Shown: one piece after another, positions 25,633-34,584 of the stretch
How positions within the stretch are numbered: the first letter of the stretch is position 1
Layout: the number at the start of each line of letters is the position of its first letter
Assembly: GCA_016795285.1 (NCBI GenBank)
Contig: JAEUIC010000005.1
Span: 186,001 to 250,000 of the forward strand
Direction: 5' to 3'
Length of the DNA stretch: 64,000 nt
DNA from: Planctomycetota bacterium
Lineage (GTDB): Bacteria; Planctomycetota; B15-G4; SIAN01
Notes under the pieces: model-generated
Told to the model about the DNA's origin: nothing
What the model saw: the letters and a program-made list of their open reading frames with translations, nothing else
Databases searched by the model: none
Made by a program: the position numbers and the translations under genes

Positions 25633-27927
25633 TCAGTTGCCCTCCCCTGCGGCTCGCTCCGGCGCGACCGCCTCGCCGCGCGCCTCGCGGGCGGCGAGCG
25701 TGTCGGCGTAGCTGCGCTGCAGCTCCTCGAGCAGCTCGGCGGCGGTGGCGGGTCGCAGCGGCGCCGGCGCCTCCTGCGCCTGGTAGGCGCGCGCGAGCCG
25801 CAGCAGCCGCGCCGCCTCCTGCTCGCGCCGCTCGCGCTCCATCCCGGCCGCGACGGCGCGCATCCGCTCCGCCCGCTTGGCGAACTCGCGCGCCGCCTCG
25901 AGACCGGCCGTCTGCGCCAGCAGCGCGTCGGCCTTCGCCAGCACGCGCCGGTAGTGGTCGAGGCTGCCGAGGAACTCGGCGCCGACCGCTTCCGCCTCGA
26001 CGGCGGCGAGGTCGGCCTCGAGCTTCGGCACGATCTCCCCTTCGAGCCTCTTCGCCTGCTCGACGCTCTTCTCGTCGTGCGGCAGCCGTTCGCGCAGCTC
26101 GCGCAGCTTGAGGAGTGCGCTGCCGGCACGGCCGCTGCGCCACTCCTCCTGCGCCTTCGCGAACAGCTCGCCCGCCTCCTTGCGCTGCGTCGCGAAGTCG
26201 ACCGCGAGCGCGACGGTGACCGGCGCGGCGCACGGCAGCTCGATGCGCAGCGCGTCGCCGCGCAGCGAACCGACCACCTTGCCGGCCGGCTGCAGCGCGA
26301 CCATGAAGCGCTCGGCGGCGGCGCCGAAGAAGAGCTCCTGCACGCCCTCGACGGCGAAGGTGCCGAAGCGCTGCTCGGTCCCTTGCGCGCCGCGCAGCGT
26401 CACGCCGCGCGCCGCGAGTTCGGGCGCGATCTCGAGCGCGAAGCCGGCGGCGGCGAACGGGCCGCTGCCGGGATCGAGCGTGAACTGCGCCTCGCTGCGC
26501 GACACGCGCGCGGCGAAGGCGCCGGGCGGCAGCTCGCTCTGCGTCGGCGCCCCTTCGGCGGCGGCGACCGTCCCGCTGCCGAACGGCACGAAGAGCTCGG
26601 CGAGCGCCGCGTGGTGGTCGACGAACCAGGCCGACGGCCCGCGCGGCCGCAGCTCGAGCTCCCCGAGCGCGAGCGGCCCGCCCGGCGCGCTGCCGGTGGC
26701 GAGCGAGAGGTCATCGAGCGCGACCCGACCCGCGCCGCGCGCGACCACGACCAGCTCGACCGACTTCGCCCACGGCGGCGGCACGATCGCCGCTTCGAAC
26801 GGCGTGAAGTCGCCGCCGACGGCCTGCGCCGCGACGACGCTCCACTCGGCCGCGAACTCGGCGTCCTCGCCGCTGCGGAAGCGGAGCGCGACGCTGCCGA
26901 GCGCGCCGTCGGCGACGGCGAGCTGCCCGCTCACGCGCAACGGCGTGGCGCTGGCCAGCGCGATCTTCTGGCGGCGCGAGCTGACGGCGTGGCCATCGGC
27001 CGCGTCGGCGACGAGGGCATAGCTGCCCGAGCTGCTGGCGCCGCGCCGCGCCGCGAAGCCGTCGCCGAGTTCCGCGCCCCACAGCGCGTCGACCGTCCCG
27101 GGATCCTCGAACGACCAGTCGTCGGCGAGCAGCGTGCCGGTCGGCACCGGCGCCACCGCGCGGCCGCTCGTCGGGGCGTCGCCGCCGCGCGAAGTGGTCA
27201 TCAGGTACCAAGCGCCGGCACCGCCGACGGCGACCACCACGCCCGCGAGCCCGAGCAACGCGCCCGCCTTGCTCTTCTCGGCCGGAAGCGCCGCGCGCGC
27301 CGCTGCAGCCGCGCCGCCAGCGGCCTTCTCGGCCGGGAGTTCGCCGCGCTTCAGGTCGACGAAGGTGAACTCGTTGGCGCCGAGCCGCACCTTGTCGCCA
27401 TGCGACAGCGCGACCTCGGTGGTCACCTTCTGCCCGTCGAGGAAGGTGCCGTTGGTGCTGCCGAGGTCGCGCAGCACGAAGCCGTCGCCCTCGCGCGCCA
27501 CCTCGAGGTGGACGCCCGACACCTTCACGTCGACGAAGGCGACCGTGTTGTCGGGCCGCCGCCCGAGCGTCACGCGCGCCCCCGCGAGCGGCACGTCGCG
27601 ACCGGCCTGCTCGCCGCTCGTGAAGCGCAGCACGCAGTCGGCGTCGCGCGCGTGGAAGGTGAGCGTCACCCCGCCCACCCGCACGCGATCCCCGTCGGCG
27701 AGCGGCTGTTCGGCGGCGATCTTCTCGCCGTTCACCAGCGTGCCGTTGCTGCTGCCGAGGTCGCGCACGACGTAGCCGTCGCCGCGCCGCTCGAACTCGC
27801 AGTGGCGCCGGGAGATCCCCTTGTCGTCGAGCACCAGCTCGACCCCCTCGACTCGTCCGACCGCGAGCCGGTCGCCGAGCACGAGTTCGCGCGCGCCATC
27901 GGGCCCCGAGATCACCAGTCGCGCCAT
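25633..27927 (-). CDS. Tandem-FHA transmembrane protein
   Basis: 764 residues from the ATG at 27927. Two forkhead-associated domains at about 1-98 (VGR, ISRRHCEFERRGDGYVVRDLGSSNGTLVNG) and 100-195 (LGRRPDNTV, VSGVHLEVAREGDGFVLRDLGSTNGTFLDG) should bind phosphothreonine peptides in the cytoplasm. A transmembrane helix (about 222-243, LLGLAGVVVAVGGAGAWYLM) leads outward to a beta-rich jelly-roll region starting WSFEDPGTVDALWGAEL, like carbohydrate-binding modules. The C-terminal 180 residues are helical. It is the first gene of the pseudopilus operon. It may link Ser/Thr phosphorylation to assembly, which is inference from the domains. Confidence 0.82.
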   Translation of the reverse strand: MARLVISGPDGARELVLGDRLAVGRVEGVELVLDDKGISRRHCEFERRGDGYVVRDLGSSNGTLVNGEKIAAEQPLADGDRVRVGGVTLTFHARDADCVLRFTSGEQAGRDVPLAGARVTLGRRPDNTVAFVDVKVSGVHLEVAREGDGFVLRDLGSTNGTFLDGQKVTTEVALSHGDKVRLGANEFTFVDLKRGELPAEKAAGGAAAAARAALPAEKSKAGALLGLAGVVVAVGGAGAWYLMTTSRGGDAPTSGRAVAPVPTGTLLADDWSFEDPGTVDALWGAELGDGFAARRGASSSGSYALVADAADGHAVSSRRQKIALASATPLRVSGQLAVADGALGSVALRFRSGEDAEFAAEWSVVAAQAVGGDFTPFEAAIVPPPWAKSVELVVVARGAGRVALDDLSLATGSAPGGPLALGELELRPRGPSAWFVDHHAALAELFVPFGSGTVAAAEGAPTQSELPPGAFAARVSRSEAQFTLDPGSGPFAAAGFALEIAPELAARGVTLRGAQGTEQRFGTFAVEGVQELFFGAAAERFMVALQPAGKVVGSLRGDALRIELPCAAPVTVALAVDFATQRKEAGELFAKAQEEWRSGRAGSALLKLRELRERLPHDEKSVEQAKRLEGEIVPKLEADLAAVEAEAVGAEFLGSLDHYRRVLAKADALLAQTAGLEAAREFAKRAERMRAVAAGMERERREQEAARLLRLARAYQAQEAPAPLRPATAAELLEELQRSYADTLAAREARGEAVAPERAAGEGN

Positions 27928-28070
27928 ACCGCGGCTCTCCGCTACTCGACTTCGCGACGTGCCCGGCGAGCGGTCGACGGATTCGGAGCGGGCTGGCGAC
28001 CCGACACCCCTTCGCGCCACCCGCGCTACGCCCCCCGGGAAGGTCGCCCCTTCTATGCCGCTGCGCGCGT

Positions 28071-28107
28071 TTACGTAACAACATTCCGTGCGGCATCGCA
28101 CACGGAA
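28071..28107. terminator. Inverted repeat between atoE-like and pseudopilus genes
   Basis: TTCCGTG at 28084-28090 pairs perfectly with CACGGAA at 28101-28107 across a 10-base loop. A second palindrome, TTACGTAA, occupies 28071-28078. The pair lies after the atoE-like stop and before the first gene of the pseudopilus operon, both read on the minus strand. The long stem can act as a terminator for the former. The TTACGTAA palindrome could be an operator for the latter; its regulator is unknown. Confidence 0.45.
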
Positions 28108-28125
28108 ACCGCACCTATGGCGGAT

Positions 28126-29553
28126 TCAGAACAGGGCCGCTGCCAGCAGGTAGAGCGGCAGCGAGACCGCCAGCAGCAGCGCCGAGTAGGTCAACACCTC
28201 GCGCGCCTTGATCCCGGTGATCGAGAGCAGGGCCAGCGCCCAGAACGGCTGGATCATGTTGGTCGCCTCGTCGCCGTACGCGACCGCCAACACCGCGCGC
28301 GCCGGATCGAGGCCGAGGTCGAGCGCGCTCTGGCCCGCGATGCCGCCCTGGATCGCCCACTGCCCGCCGCCCGACGGCACGAAGCAGTTGAGCAGTGCGG
28401 CCGAAGCGAAGGTCACCCACGAGAAGGCGGTCTCGAGCGGGAGCCCCCACTCCGCGAGCGCGCGCACCAGCGCCGTGCCGCTCTCCGCGAAGGCGCGCCC
28501 GACGCCGCTCTCCGCCAGCAGGCCGAGGATCCCGTAATAGAACGGGAACTGCAGCAGGATCCCCGAGAGCTCGCCGCCCGCGTCGGCGAACGCGGCGGCG
28601 TAGCGGCGCGGCGTGCCGTGCAGCAGCACGCCGAGCGCGAGGAAGGCGACGATCACGCTCGAGAGCGAGATCGAGCCGGCGAGCCCGCGTTGCGCGATCC
28701 GCAGCGCGACGCTCCCGCCAGCGAGGAGCACGATCCCGAGGCCGAGCGCCCGCGACTCGTCGAGCCGCTCGGCGGGGCTCGCGGCGAGCGCGCGCGCCGG
28801 GTCGCGCTCGGCGAGCGGCGCGCCATCGCCCGGCAGCGGCCACGCCGGCAGCACGCGGTCGCTCGTGCGGCCGCGCGCCGCGAGCAGCGCGAACCAGCAC
28901 GGCAGCAAGACGAGGAAGGCGCCGTTCAGCGCCAGGTTCTGCGGCGCGAAGAGGGTGCGCGCGGTCGAGATCGTCCCGTAGATCGCCTGGTACTCGTGGC
29001 TCTGCTGCGCGACGGCGAGCGGCGCCGAGCCCGAGAGCCCGCCGTGCCAGACCATCATGCTGCTGTAGGCGGCGGCGCAGAGGAGCGGGTAGTTCCAGCG
29101 CTCGCCCCGATCGCGCGCGACGCGGTAGACCTCGCGCGCGAAGACCGCGGCGGCGACCAGCCCGAAGCCCCAATTGAGCCACGCCGCGAGCAGCGCCACC
29201 AGCGTGGTCAACGCGGCGGCGCGCGGCTCGGTGCGCGGCCACGCGGCCAAGCGGCGCAGCCACCGCGCGAGCGGCGGCGCCGAAGCGAGCGCGTGGCCGG
29301 TCGCCAGCACGAGGCACATCTGCAGCGCGAAGGCGAAGCCGCCGGTCGCGACGAATCCGCCGGGCGAGCCGTCGCGCCCGAACCAGAACGAGAGGAGGTC
29401 GGCCGCGCGCGCCGGCAGCGATTGCGCGTCGGGCCGGCCGATCGCGAGCCCGAGCAGGAAGGCGACCGCCGTCAGCAGCAGCGCGAAGACGAACGGGCTC
29501 GGGACGCAGGTCGCGACGAAGCGGGCGAACAGGGCGGTCGCCCGCGCGAGCAT
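28126..29553 (-). CDS. atoE: Short-chain fatty acid transporter, AtoE family
   Basis: 475 residues with about 12 hydrophobic segments, an inner-membrane carrier of the short-chain fatty acid family. Family landmarks are LNWGFGLVAAAVFAREV, SMMVWHGGLSGSAPL and the near-invariant loop NCFVPSGGGQWAIQGGI, followed by AYGDEATNMIQPFW. The last loop is shared with other AbgT/DcuC-like carriers, but the whole matches AtoE best. A GGAGGG ribosome-binding site precedes the ATG at 29553. The neighbours do not include acetoacetyl-CoA transferase genes, so the substrate (acetate, butyrate or acetoacetate class) is inferred from family only. Confidence 0.88.
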   Translation of the reverse strand: MLARATALFARFVATCVPSPFVFALLLTAVAFLLGLAIGRPDAQSLPARAADLLSFWFGRDGSPGGFVATGGFAFALQMCLVLATGHALASAPPLARWLRRLAAWPRTEPRAAALTTLVALLAAWLNWGFGLVAAAVFAREVYRVARDRGERWNYPLLCAAAYSSMMVWHGGLSGSAPLAVAQQSHEYQAIYGTISTARTLFAPQNLALNGAFLVLLPCWFALLAARGRTSDRVLPAWPLPGDGAPLAERDPARALAASPAERLDESRALGLGIVLLAGGSVALRIAQRGLAGSISLSSVIVAFLALGVLLHGTPRRYAAAFADAGGELSGILLQFPFYYGILGLLAESGVGRAFAESGTALVRALAEWGLPLETAFSWVTFASAALLNCFVPSGGGQWAIQGGIAGQSALDLGLDPARAVLAVAYGDEATNMIQPFWALALLSITGIKAREVLTYSALLLAVSLPLYLLAAALF

Positions 29554-29584
29554 CGCAGCGCCCTCCCCGCCGCCGCCGGCCGCC

Positions 29585-30589
29585 TCACTTCGGCAGGCGC
29601 GCCAGCACGATGAAGAGGGCGATCACCACGAAGGCGCCGATCGCGGCCACGATCAGGATCGTCTTGCGCTGCCGCTCGACGAGCTCCTCGAAGCGCTGGC
29701 GATGCTCGTCCTGGCCGCGGCGGAACTCGGTGATCAGGCTGTTCTGCGTGCGCTGCGCGCCGTCGACGAGGCCGCGCACCGACTGGCCGACCGACTCGAC
29801 CGAGGTCTTCACCGAGGCCGACGCTTCGGTCTGCTTCTCGATGCGCGCGCCGATGCCGTCGACCAGCGTCGGCAGCTGCTCGAGCTTCTGCGTCGCCGCC
29901 GCCGCCGCCGCGCTCTGCTTCTCCATCGAGCCGCGCAGGTCGCGCATCGTCTCGAGGTTCATCCGCTCCGCCTCGACGAGCCCTTCCAGCACGCGCGGCA
30001 GCGCCTGCAGTCGCTCGGCGACCAGTTCGGTCGCGCGATGCTGCTGCCCCATCTTGTCGTCGATCGACGTGAGCAGCGTCGAGAGGTTCTTCAGCCCCTC
30101 GCTCACCTTGAGCGTGAGCTCCTCCTGCGGCGCCATCTTGGTGGCGCGCACGACCTCCTCGTCGCGATCGCGCGACGGACGCGTGGCCGGCAGCGACGGC
30201 GTGGAGGCGGCGAGCGCCGGCGACGCGCTCGACGGCGAGTCGCTCGACGCGGCGACGTTCGGGGAGGCGCTGCTCGACGCGACGCCTGCGGAGCTCGCGC
30301 TGGCCTCGGAGCCCGCGGTCGCGAGCGGTGCGAGGCGGCGCGGCACGATCTCCACCGGCTCGCTGGTGGTCCCGAGCGGCTGCGGATCGATCGGCAGAGA
30401 GCGCAGTGGGCGCGACGTCCCACCCGGCGGCGCCTTCAACGAGACGGCGTTGCCTTCGCCGCGCGCGGCGTCACCGCGACCGAGATCGTTGCGGTAGCGT
30501 GCTGCCGATCCGGACGAAGCCGGCGCGGCGGCCGACGCGGTGGCAGGCTTCTTCTTGCCGAACAGCTGCGCGAACCAGGAGAGGCGCAC
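29585..30589 (-). CDS. C-terminally anchored coiled-coil protein
   Basis: 334 residues from a GTG at 30589, which begins VRLSWFAQLFGKKK. A long Ser/Ala/Pro-rich low-complexity segment (about 15-145) precedes a helical coiled-coil region (about 160-300; KVSEGLKNLSTLLTSIDDKMGQQHRATELVAERLQ). A single C-terminal transmembrane helix follows (about 308-330, TILIVAAIGAFVVIALFIVL). The architecture suggests a tail-anchored cytoplasmic protein similar in outline to RmuC- or LapD-linked scaffolds, but no family is recognised. The open frame extends further upstream, but only as antisense to the ASPIC/UnbV gene. The start sits 1 bp from the divergent gene's ATG. Confidence 0.7.
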   Translation of the reverse strand: MRLSWFAQLFGKKKPATASAAAPASSGSAARYRNDLGRGDAARGEGNAVSLKAPPGGTSRPLRSLPIDPQPLGTTSEPVEIVPRRLAPLATAGSEASASSAGVASSSASPNVAASSDSPSSASPALAASTPSLPATRPSRDRDEEVVRATKMAPQEELTLKVSEGLKNLSTLLTSIDDKMGQQHRATELVAERLQALPRVLEGLVEAERMNLETMRDLRGSMEKQSAAAAAATQKLEQLPTLVDGIGARIEKQTEASASVKTSVESVGQSVRGLVDGAQRTQNSLITEFRRGQDEHRQRFEELVERQRKTILIVAAIGAFVVIALFIVLARLPK

Positions 30590-30590
30590 G

Positions 30591-32942
30591 ATGGGATCCT
30601 CGCTGCAGGTGGAATCGTCGGGGGGACCGAGGAGCGAGGGCCGGAACGAGGAGGCGGGACGCCCGGCCGCTCGGCTGCGAACGGCGCGGAATCTAGCCAC
30701 GCGCTCGCGCGGGCGCGAGGCGCTGGCGATCGCGCTGATCGCGGGGAGCGCGCCCCGACTCGCAGGCCAGGCCGAGCCCGCCGCTTCGCCAGCTGCATCG
30801 CCCGCCGCCGAACTCCCGACCGCCGGGACGCGCGCGATGGCGGCGCGCCTCGCGGCGGCCCACCGCGCCGCGGCGAACGACCCCACCATCTTCAGCAACA
30901 CCGCCCGCCTGGCGCAGATCGAGCAGGAACTGGCGACAGCGCCGAAGGAGAAGCGGCGCACGCTCGAGCTCTCCCGCGCGCGCCAACTGCTGAACGTCGG
31001 GCGGACCGAAGAGGCGATCGCCGACTACGAAGCGCTGCTCGAGAAGATGAAGCGCTCGACCAAGACGAACCCGGTGGTGCTCGAGGAGACCGAGAGCCTG
31101 CTCGCCATCGCGTGGCTGCGGCTCGGCGAGCAGGAGAACTGCCTCGCCCGCCACGGCCCGGAGAGCTGCATCGCCCCCTTCTCGGAGGCGGCGCGCCACC
31201 AGGCGACACGCGGGGCCGAGCGCGCCTTCGTGCTGCTCTCGGAGCGGCTGGCGGCGCGCCCCGAGGACAGCGGCTCGCGCTGGCTCCTGAACCTCGCGGC
31301 GATGGCGCTCGGGAAGTGGCCCGAAGGCGTCCCCGAGGCGCACCGCATCGGCCCGGAGGCGTTCGCGTCGGAGGCGCCCTTCCCGCGGTTCAGCGACGTC
31401 GGCGGCAGCGTCGGCCTCGCGGTCGACGGCCTCTCGGGCGGCGCGGTGACCGACGACTTCGATGGCGACGGCCTCATCGACGTCATGGCGTCGTCGTGGG
31501 GGCTCGCCGATCCGCTGCGCGTCTGGCGCAACCGCGGCGACGGCACCTTCGAGGAGCGCACGGAAGCGGCCGGCCTCGCCGGGCTCACCGGCGGCTTGAA
31601 CCTCGTCTCGGGCGATTTCGACAACGACGGCCGCGTCGACGTCCTCGTGCCGCGCGGCGCGTGGCTGCGCGACCACGGCGAGCTGCCGCGCTCGCTGCTG
31701 CACAACCGCGGCGACTTCACGTTCGACGACGTCACCGTCGCCGCCGGCCTCGTCACGGAGGCGCCGACGCAAGCGGTCGCCGTGGCCGACTTCGACCTCG
31801 ACGGCTGGCTCGACCTCTTCATCGGCAACGAATCGAGCGGCGCGAAGCGCTACCCCTGCGAGCTCTGGATCAACCAGCGCGACGGGACCTTCCGCGACCG
31901 CGCGGCGGAGGCGGGGCTCGCCTTCGACGCCTTCGTGAAGGGGACCTGCGCGACCGACCTCGACGGCGACGGGCGACCCGACCTCTTCGTGTCGATCATG
32001 GGGCGCGACAACCTGCTGCTGCGCAACGTGGCGCCGCGCGCCAGCGGCGGCGTCCCGCACTTCGAGGACGTCTCGCGCAAGTCGGGCATCGCCGGGCCGC
32101 AGCGCAGCTTCCCGTGCGCCTCGTTCGACTTCGACAACGACGGCGACGAGGACCTCTTCTGCGCCTCCTACGTCGACCTCACCGACCGGCAGGCGGACGA
32201 CGTCGGGCGCATGCTGCTGCGCCAGCCGCTGCGCGCCGAGCCGAGCGTCCTCTACCGCAACCGCGGCGACGGGACCTACGAGGAGATCGGCAGCCAGATC
32301 GGGCTGCGCGACGTGATCCTCACCATGGGCTTCAACGTCGGCGACCTCGACAACGACGGCTGGCTCGACCTCGTGCTCGGCAACGGCGATCCCGACTACC
32401 GCACGCTGCTGCCCAACCGCGCGCTGAAGAACGCCGGTGGAACGCGCTTCCTCGACGTCACCACCAACGGCGGCTTCGGCCACCTGCAGAAGGGGCACGG
32501 CGTCGCCTTCGCCGACCTCGACAACGACGGCGACCAGGACGTCTACGAGGTGCTCGGCGGCGCCTTCGAGGGCGACGTCTTCCGGCGCATCCTGCTCGAG
32601 AACCCCGGCAACGCGAACCACTGGCTCACCGTCGAGCTGGTCGGCAAGCGCAGCAACCGCTGCGGCATCGGCACGCGCATCGCCGTCCACGTGGCGACGC
32701 CCGCCGGTCCGCGCGTGGTCCGCGTCACCGCCGGGACGGGCGGCAGCTTCGGCGCCTCGTCGCTGCAGCAGGAGATCGGCCTCGGCGACGCGACCGCCAT
32801 CGAGGCGATCGAGCTCTTCTGGCCGGCGTCGCGCACGTCGCAACGGATCACCGGCGTCGCGCTCGACCAGAAGGTGCGCATCGCCGAGGACGCCACCGCC
32901 GCCGAGCCGGTCGCCCTCAAGCGCTTCACCTTCGCGAAGTGA
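30591..32942 (+). CDS. Exported FG-GAP/VCBS and ASPIC/UnbV protein
   Basis: 783 residues. A hydrophobic segment near residues 43-58 (EALAIALIAGSAPRLAG) looks like a signal peptide preceded by a long basic leader, so the true start may be later; GTG at 30609 is one option. TPR-like helices occupy about 85-230. From about 240 to 640 there are calcium-loop repeats of the FG-GAP/VCBS type: DDFDGDGLIDV, DFDNDGRVDVL, DFDLDGWLDLF, DLDGDGRPDLF, DFDNDGDEDLF, DLDNDGWLDLV and DLDNDGDQDVY. The C-terminus is an ASPIC/UnbV domain (NHWLTVELVGKRSNRCGIGTRI, IELFWPASRTSQRITGVALDQ). Probably surface-exposed and calcium-binding; such proteins are abundant in Planctomycetota. Confidence 0.88.
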   Translation: MGSSLQVESSGGPRSEGRNEEAGRPAARLRTARNLATRSRGREALAIALIAGSAPRLAGQAEPAASPAASPAAELPTAGTRAMAARLAAAHRAAANDPTIFSNTARLAQIEQELATAPKEKRRTLELSRARQLLNVGRTEEAIADYEALLEKMKRSTKTNPVVLEETESLLAIAWLRLGEQENCLARHGPESCIAPFSEAARHQATRGAERAFVLLSERLAARPEDSGSRWLLNLAAMALGKWPEGVPEAHRIGPEAFASEAPFPRFSDVGGSVGLAVDGLSGGAVTDDFDGDGLIDVMASSWGLADPLRVWRNRGDGTFEERTEAAGLAGLTGGLNLVSGDFDNDGRVDVLVPRGAWLRDHGELPRSLLHNRGDFTFDDVTVAAGLVTEAPTQAVAVADFDLDGWLDLFIGNESSGAKRYPCELWINQRDGTFRDRAAEAGLAFDAFVKGTCATDLDGDGRPDLFVSIMGRDNLLLRNVAPRASGGVPHFEDVSRKSGIAGPQRSFPCASFDFDNDGDEDLFCASYVDLTDRQADDVGRMLLRQPLRAEPSVLYRNRGDGTYEEIGSQIGLRDVILTMGFNVGDLDNDGWLDLVLGNGDPDYRTLLPNRALKNAGGTRFLDVTTNGGFGHLQKGHGVAFADLDNDGDQDVYEVLGGAFEGDVFRRILLENPGNANHWLTVELVGKRSNRCGIGTRIAVHVATPAGPRVVRVTAGTGGSFGASSLQQEIGLGDATAIEAIELFWPASRTSQRITGVALDQKVRIAEDATAAEPVALKRFTFAK

Positions 32943-32947
32943 CGCGC

Positions 32948-32968
32948 GGCGCGCCGTCGCGACGCGCC
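32948..32968. terminator. Hairpin between convergent ASPIC/UnbV and proS genes
   Basis: GGCGCG at 32948-32953 pairs with CGCGCC at 32963-32968 across nine bases. The loop itself contains most of the palindrome GTCGCGAC. It lies in the 31-bp gap between two convergent stop codons, where a bidirectional terminator is expected. Confidence 0.45.
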
Positions 32969-32973
32969 ACCTT

Positions 32974-34584
32974 TCAGTACGCCTTGGCGAAGAGCACCCA
33001 CTGCGTGGTCGGCTGGCCGGTGCCGATCGCCGGCGCCGACTCGCCCGCGTCCTCCGCTCGGATGCAGCGGATCGTCGCCTTGCACTCCTCCTTCACCTTC
33101 GCCTCGACCGCCGCATCGCCATCCCACGGCGCCAGCACGAAGCCGCCCTTCTCCTCGAGCGTCTTCACCAGCTCCTCGTAGGTGCGCGCGCGGTGGATGC
33201 TCGCATCGCGGAACGCCTTCGCCTTGGCGAAGAGCGCCGCCTGGATCTGCTCGAGCAGCTCCGGCAGCCGCGTCTCGAGCCCGGCCACGTCGACGATCTG
33301 CTTCTCCCCGCCGTCGCGGCGCGCCAGCACGCACTTGCCGGCGGCGACATCGCGCGGGCCGACCTCGAGGCGCAACGGCACGCCGCGCAGCTCCCAGTCG
33401 TTGAACTTGTAGCCCGGCTTGAACTGCTCGCGATCGTCGACGTGCACGCGCACGCCGGCCGCCTTCAACTTCGCGACGAAGCCGTCCACGTAGCTCGCGA
33501 CCGCCGCCTTCTCCTCGTCCTTGCGCCAGATCGGGATCACGACCGCCTGGATCGGCGCCAAGCGCGGCGGCATCACGAGCCCCTTGTCGTCGCTGTGGGT
33601 CATCACGAGCCCGCCGATCAGGCGGGTCGAGACGCCCCACGACGTCGTCCACGCGTTCTGCCGCTGCCCGTCGCGGCCGGCGAACTCGATCTCGAACGCC
33701 TTCGCGAAGTTCTGGCCGAGGAAGTGCGACGTGCCCGCCTGCAGCGCCTTGCCGTCCTGCATCAGCGCCTCGATGCACCAGGTCTCGACCGCGCCGGCGA
33801 AGCGCTCGGCCGCGCTCTTCTGGCCGACCAGCACCGGCATCGCGAGGTACTCCTCGGCGACCTTCCGGTAGACCTCGATCATCTTCAGCGTCTCTTCGCG
33901 CGCCTCCTGCTCGGTCTCGTGCGCGGTGTGCCCCTCCTGCCAGAAGAACTCGGTGGTGCGCAGGAAGAGGCGCGTGCGCATCTCCCAGCGCACGACGTTG
34001 GCCCACTGGTTGATGAGGATCGGCAGGTCGCGCCAGCTCTGCACCCACTTGGCGTACATCGCGCCGATGATCGTCTCGCTGGTGGGGCGCACGATCAGCG
34101 GCTCGTCGAGCTTGCTCTCGGGGTCGGGCTCGATGCCGTTCGCTCCCGCCTTCAGGCGGTAGTGGGTGACGACGGCGCACTCCTTCGCGAACCCCTCGAC
34201 GTGGCTCGCCTCCTTGGCGAGGAACGACATCGGGATGAACAGCGGGAACTGCGCGTTCTGGTGGCCCGTCTCCTTGAAGAAGCGGTCGAAGATGTCGCGG
34301 ATGCGCTCCCAGAGCGACCAGCCGTAGGGGCGCACGACCATGCAGCCGCGCACCGGCGAGTAGTCGGCGAGCTCGCCCTTCAGGACGAGGTCCTGGTACC
34401 ACGCGGCGTAGTCGGTGGCGCGCGGCGTGATGCCGAGCTGCGAGCCGCCCTTGCCGCCGTCACCGCCGCCCTTCTGGCCGTCGGCCTGCTTGCCGCCGCC
34501 CTTGCCCAGAGACTGCTGGCCGCCGGCCTTGTCGCCGCCGCCCAGGTTGCCGTCGCCCTTGCCGCCGTCGCCCATCGGAGTCAT
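32974..34584 (-). CDS. proS: Prolyl-tRNA synthetase, archaeal/eukaryote type
   Basis: 536 residues; charges tRNA-Pro. It belongs to the shorter type-3 ProRS lineage, which lacks the bacterial editing insertion. Class II motif 1 lies near KETGHQNAQFPLFIPMSF and motif 2 near RWEMRTRLFLRTTEFFWQEGHTAH. The RPTSETIIGAMYAKWVQSWRDLPI segment and the C-terminal ending WVLFAKAY are also typical. Before the conserved start (ITPRATDYAAWYQDLVLKGELADY) there is an extension of about 45 Gly/Lys/Asp-rich residues made of GGGDKAGG, GKGGGKQADGQKGGG-like units. The ATG at 34584 sits just before this tract; further upstream frame is out of character. Confidence 0.95.
   Translation of the reverse strand: MTPMGDGGKGDGNLGGGDKAGGQQSLGKGGGKQADGQKGGGDGGKGGSQLGITPRATDYAAWYQDLVLKGELADYSPVRGCMVVRPYGWSLWERIRDIFDRFFKETGHQNAQFPLFIPMSFLAKEASHVEGFAKECAVVTHYRLKAGANGIEPDPESKLDEPLIVRPTSETIIGAMYAKWVQSWRDLPILINQWANVVRWEMRTRLFLRTTEFFWQEGHTAHETEQEAREETLKMIEVYRKVAEEYLAMPVLVGQKSAAERFAGAVETWCIEALMQDGKALQAGTSHFLGQNFAKAFEIEFAGRDGQRQNAWTTSWGVSTRLIGGLVMTHSDDKGLVMPPRLAPIQAVVIPIWRKDEEKAAVASYVDGFVAKLKAAGVRVHVDDREQFKPGYKFNDWELRGVPLRLEVGPRDVAAGKCVLARRDGGEKQIVDVAGLETRLPELLEQIQAALFAKAKAFRDASIHRARTYEELVKTLEEKGGFVLAPWDGDAAVEAKVKEECKATIRCIRAEDAGESAPAIGTGQPTTQWVLFAKAY

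Noticed and set aside
25114..29613. Plus-strand open frame of 1499 codons across the FHA and atoE-like genes
   Set aside because: It spans several real minus-strand genes and their intergenic region with no domain of its own; a GC-bias shadow.
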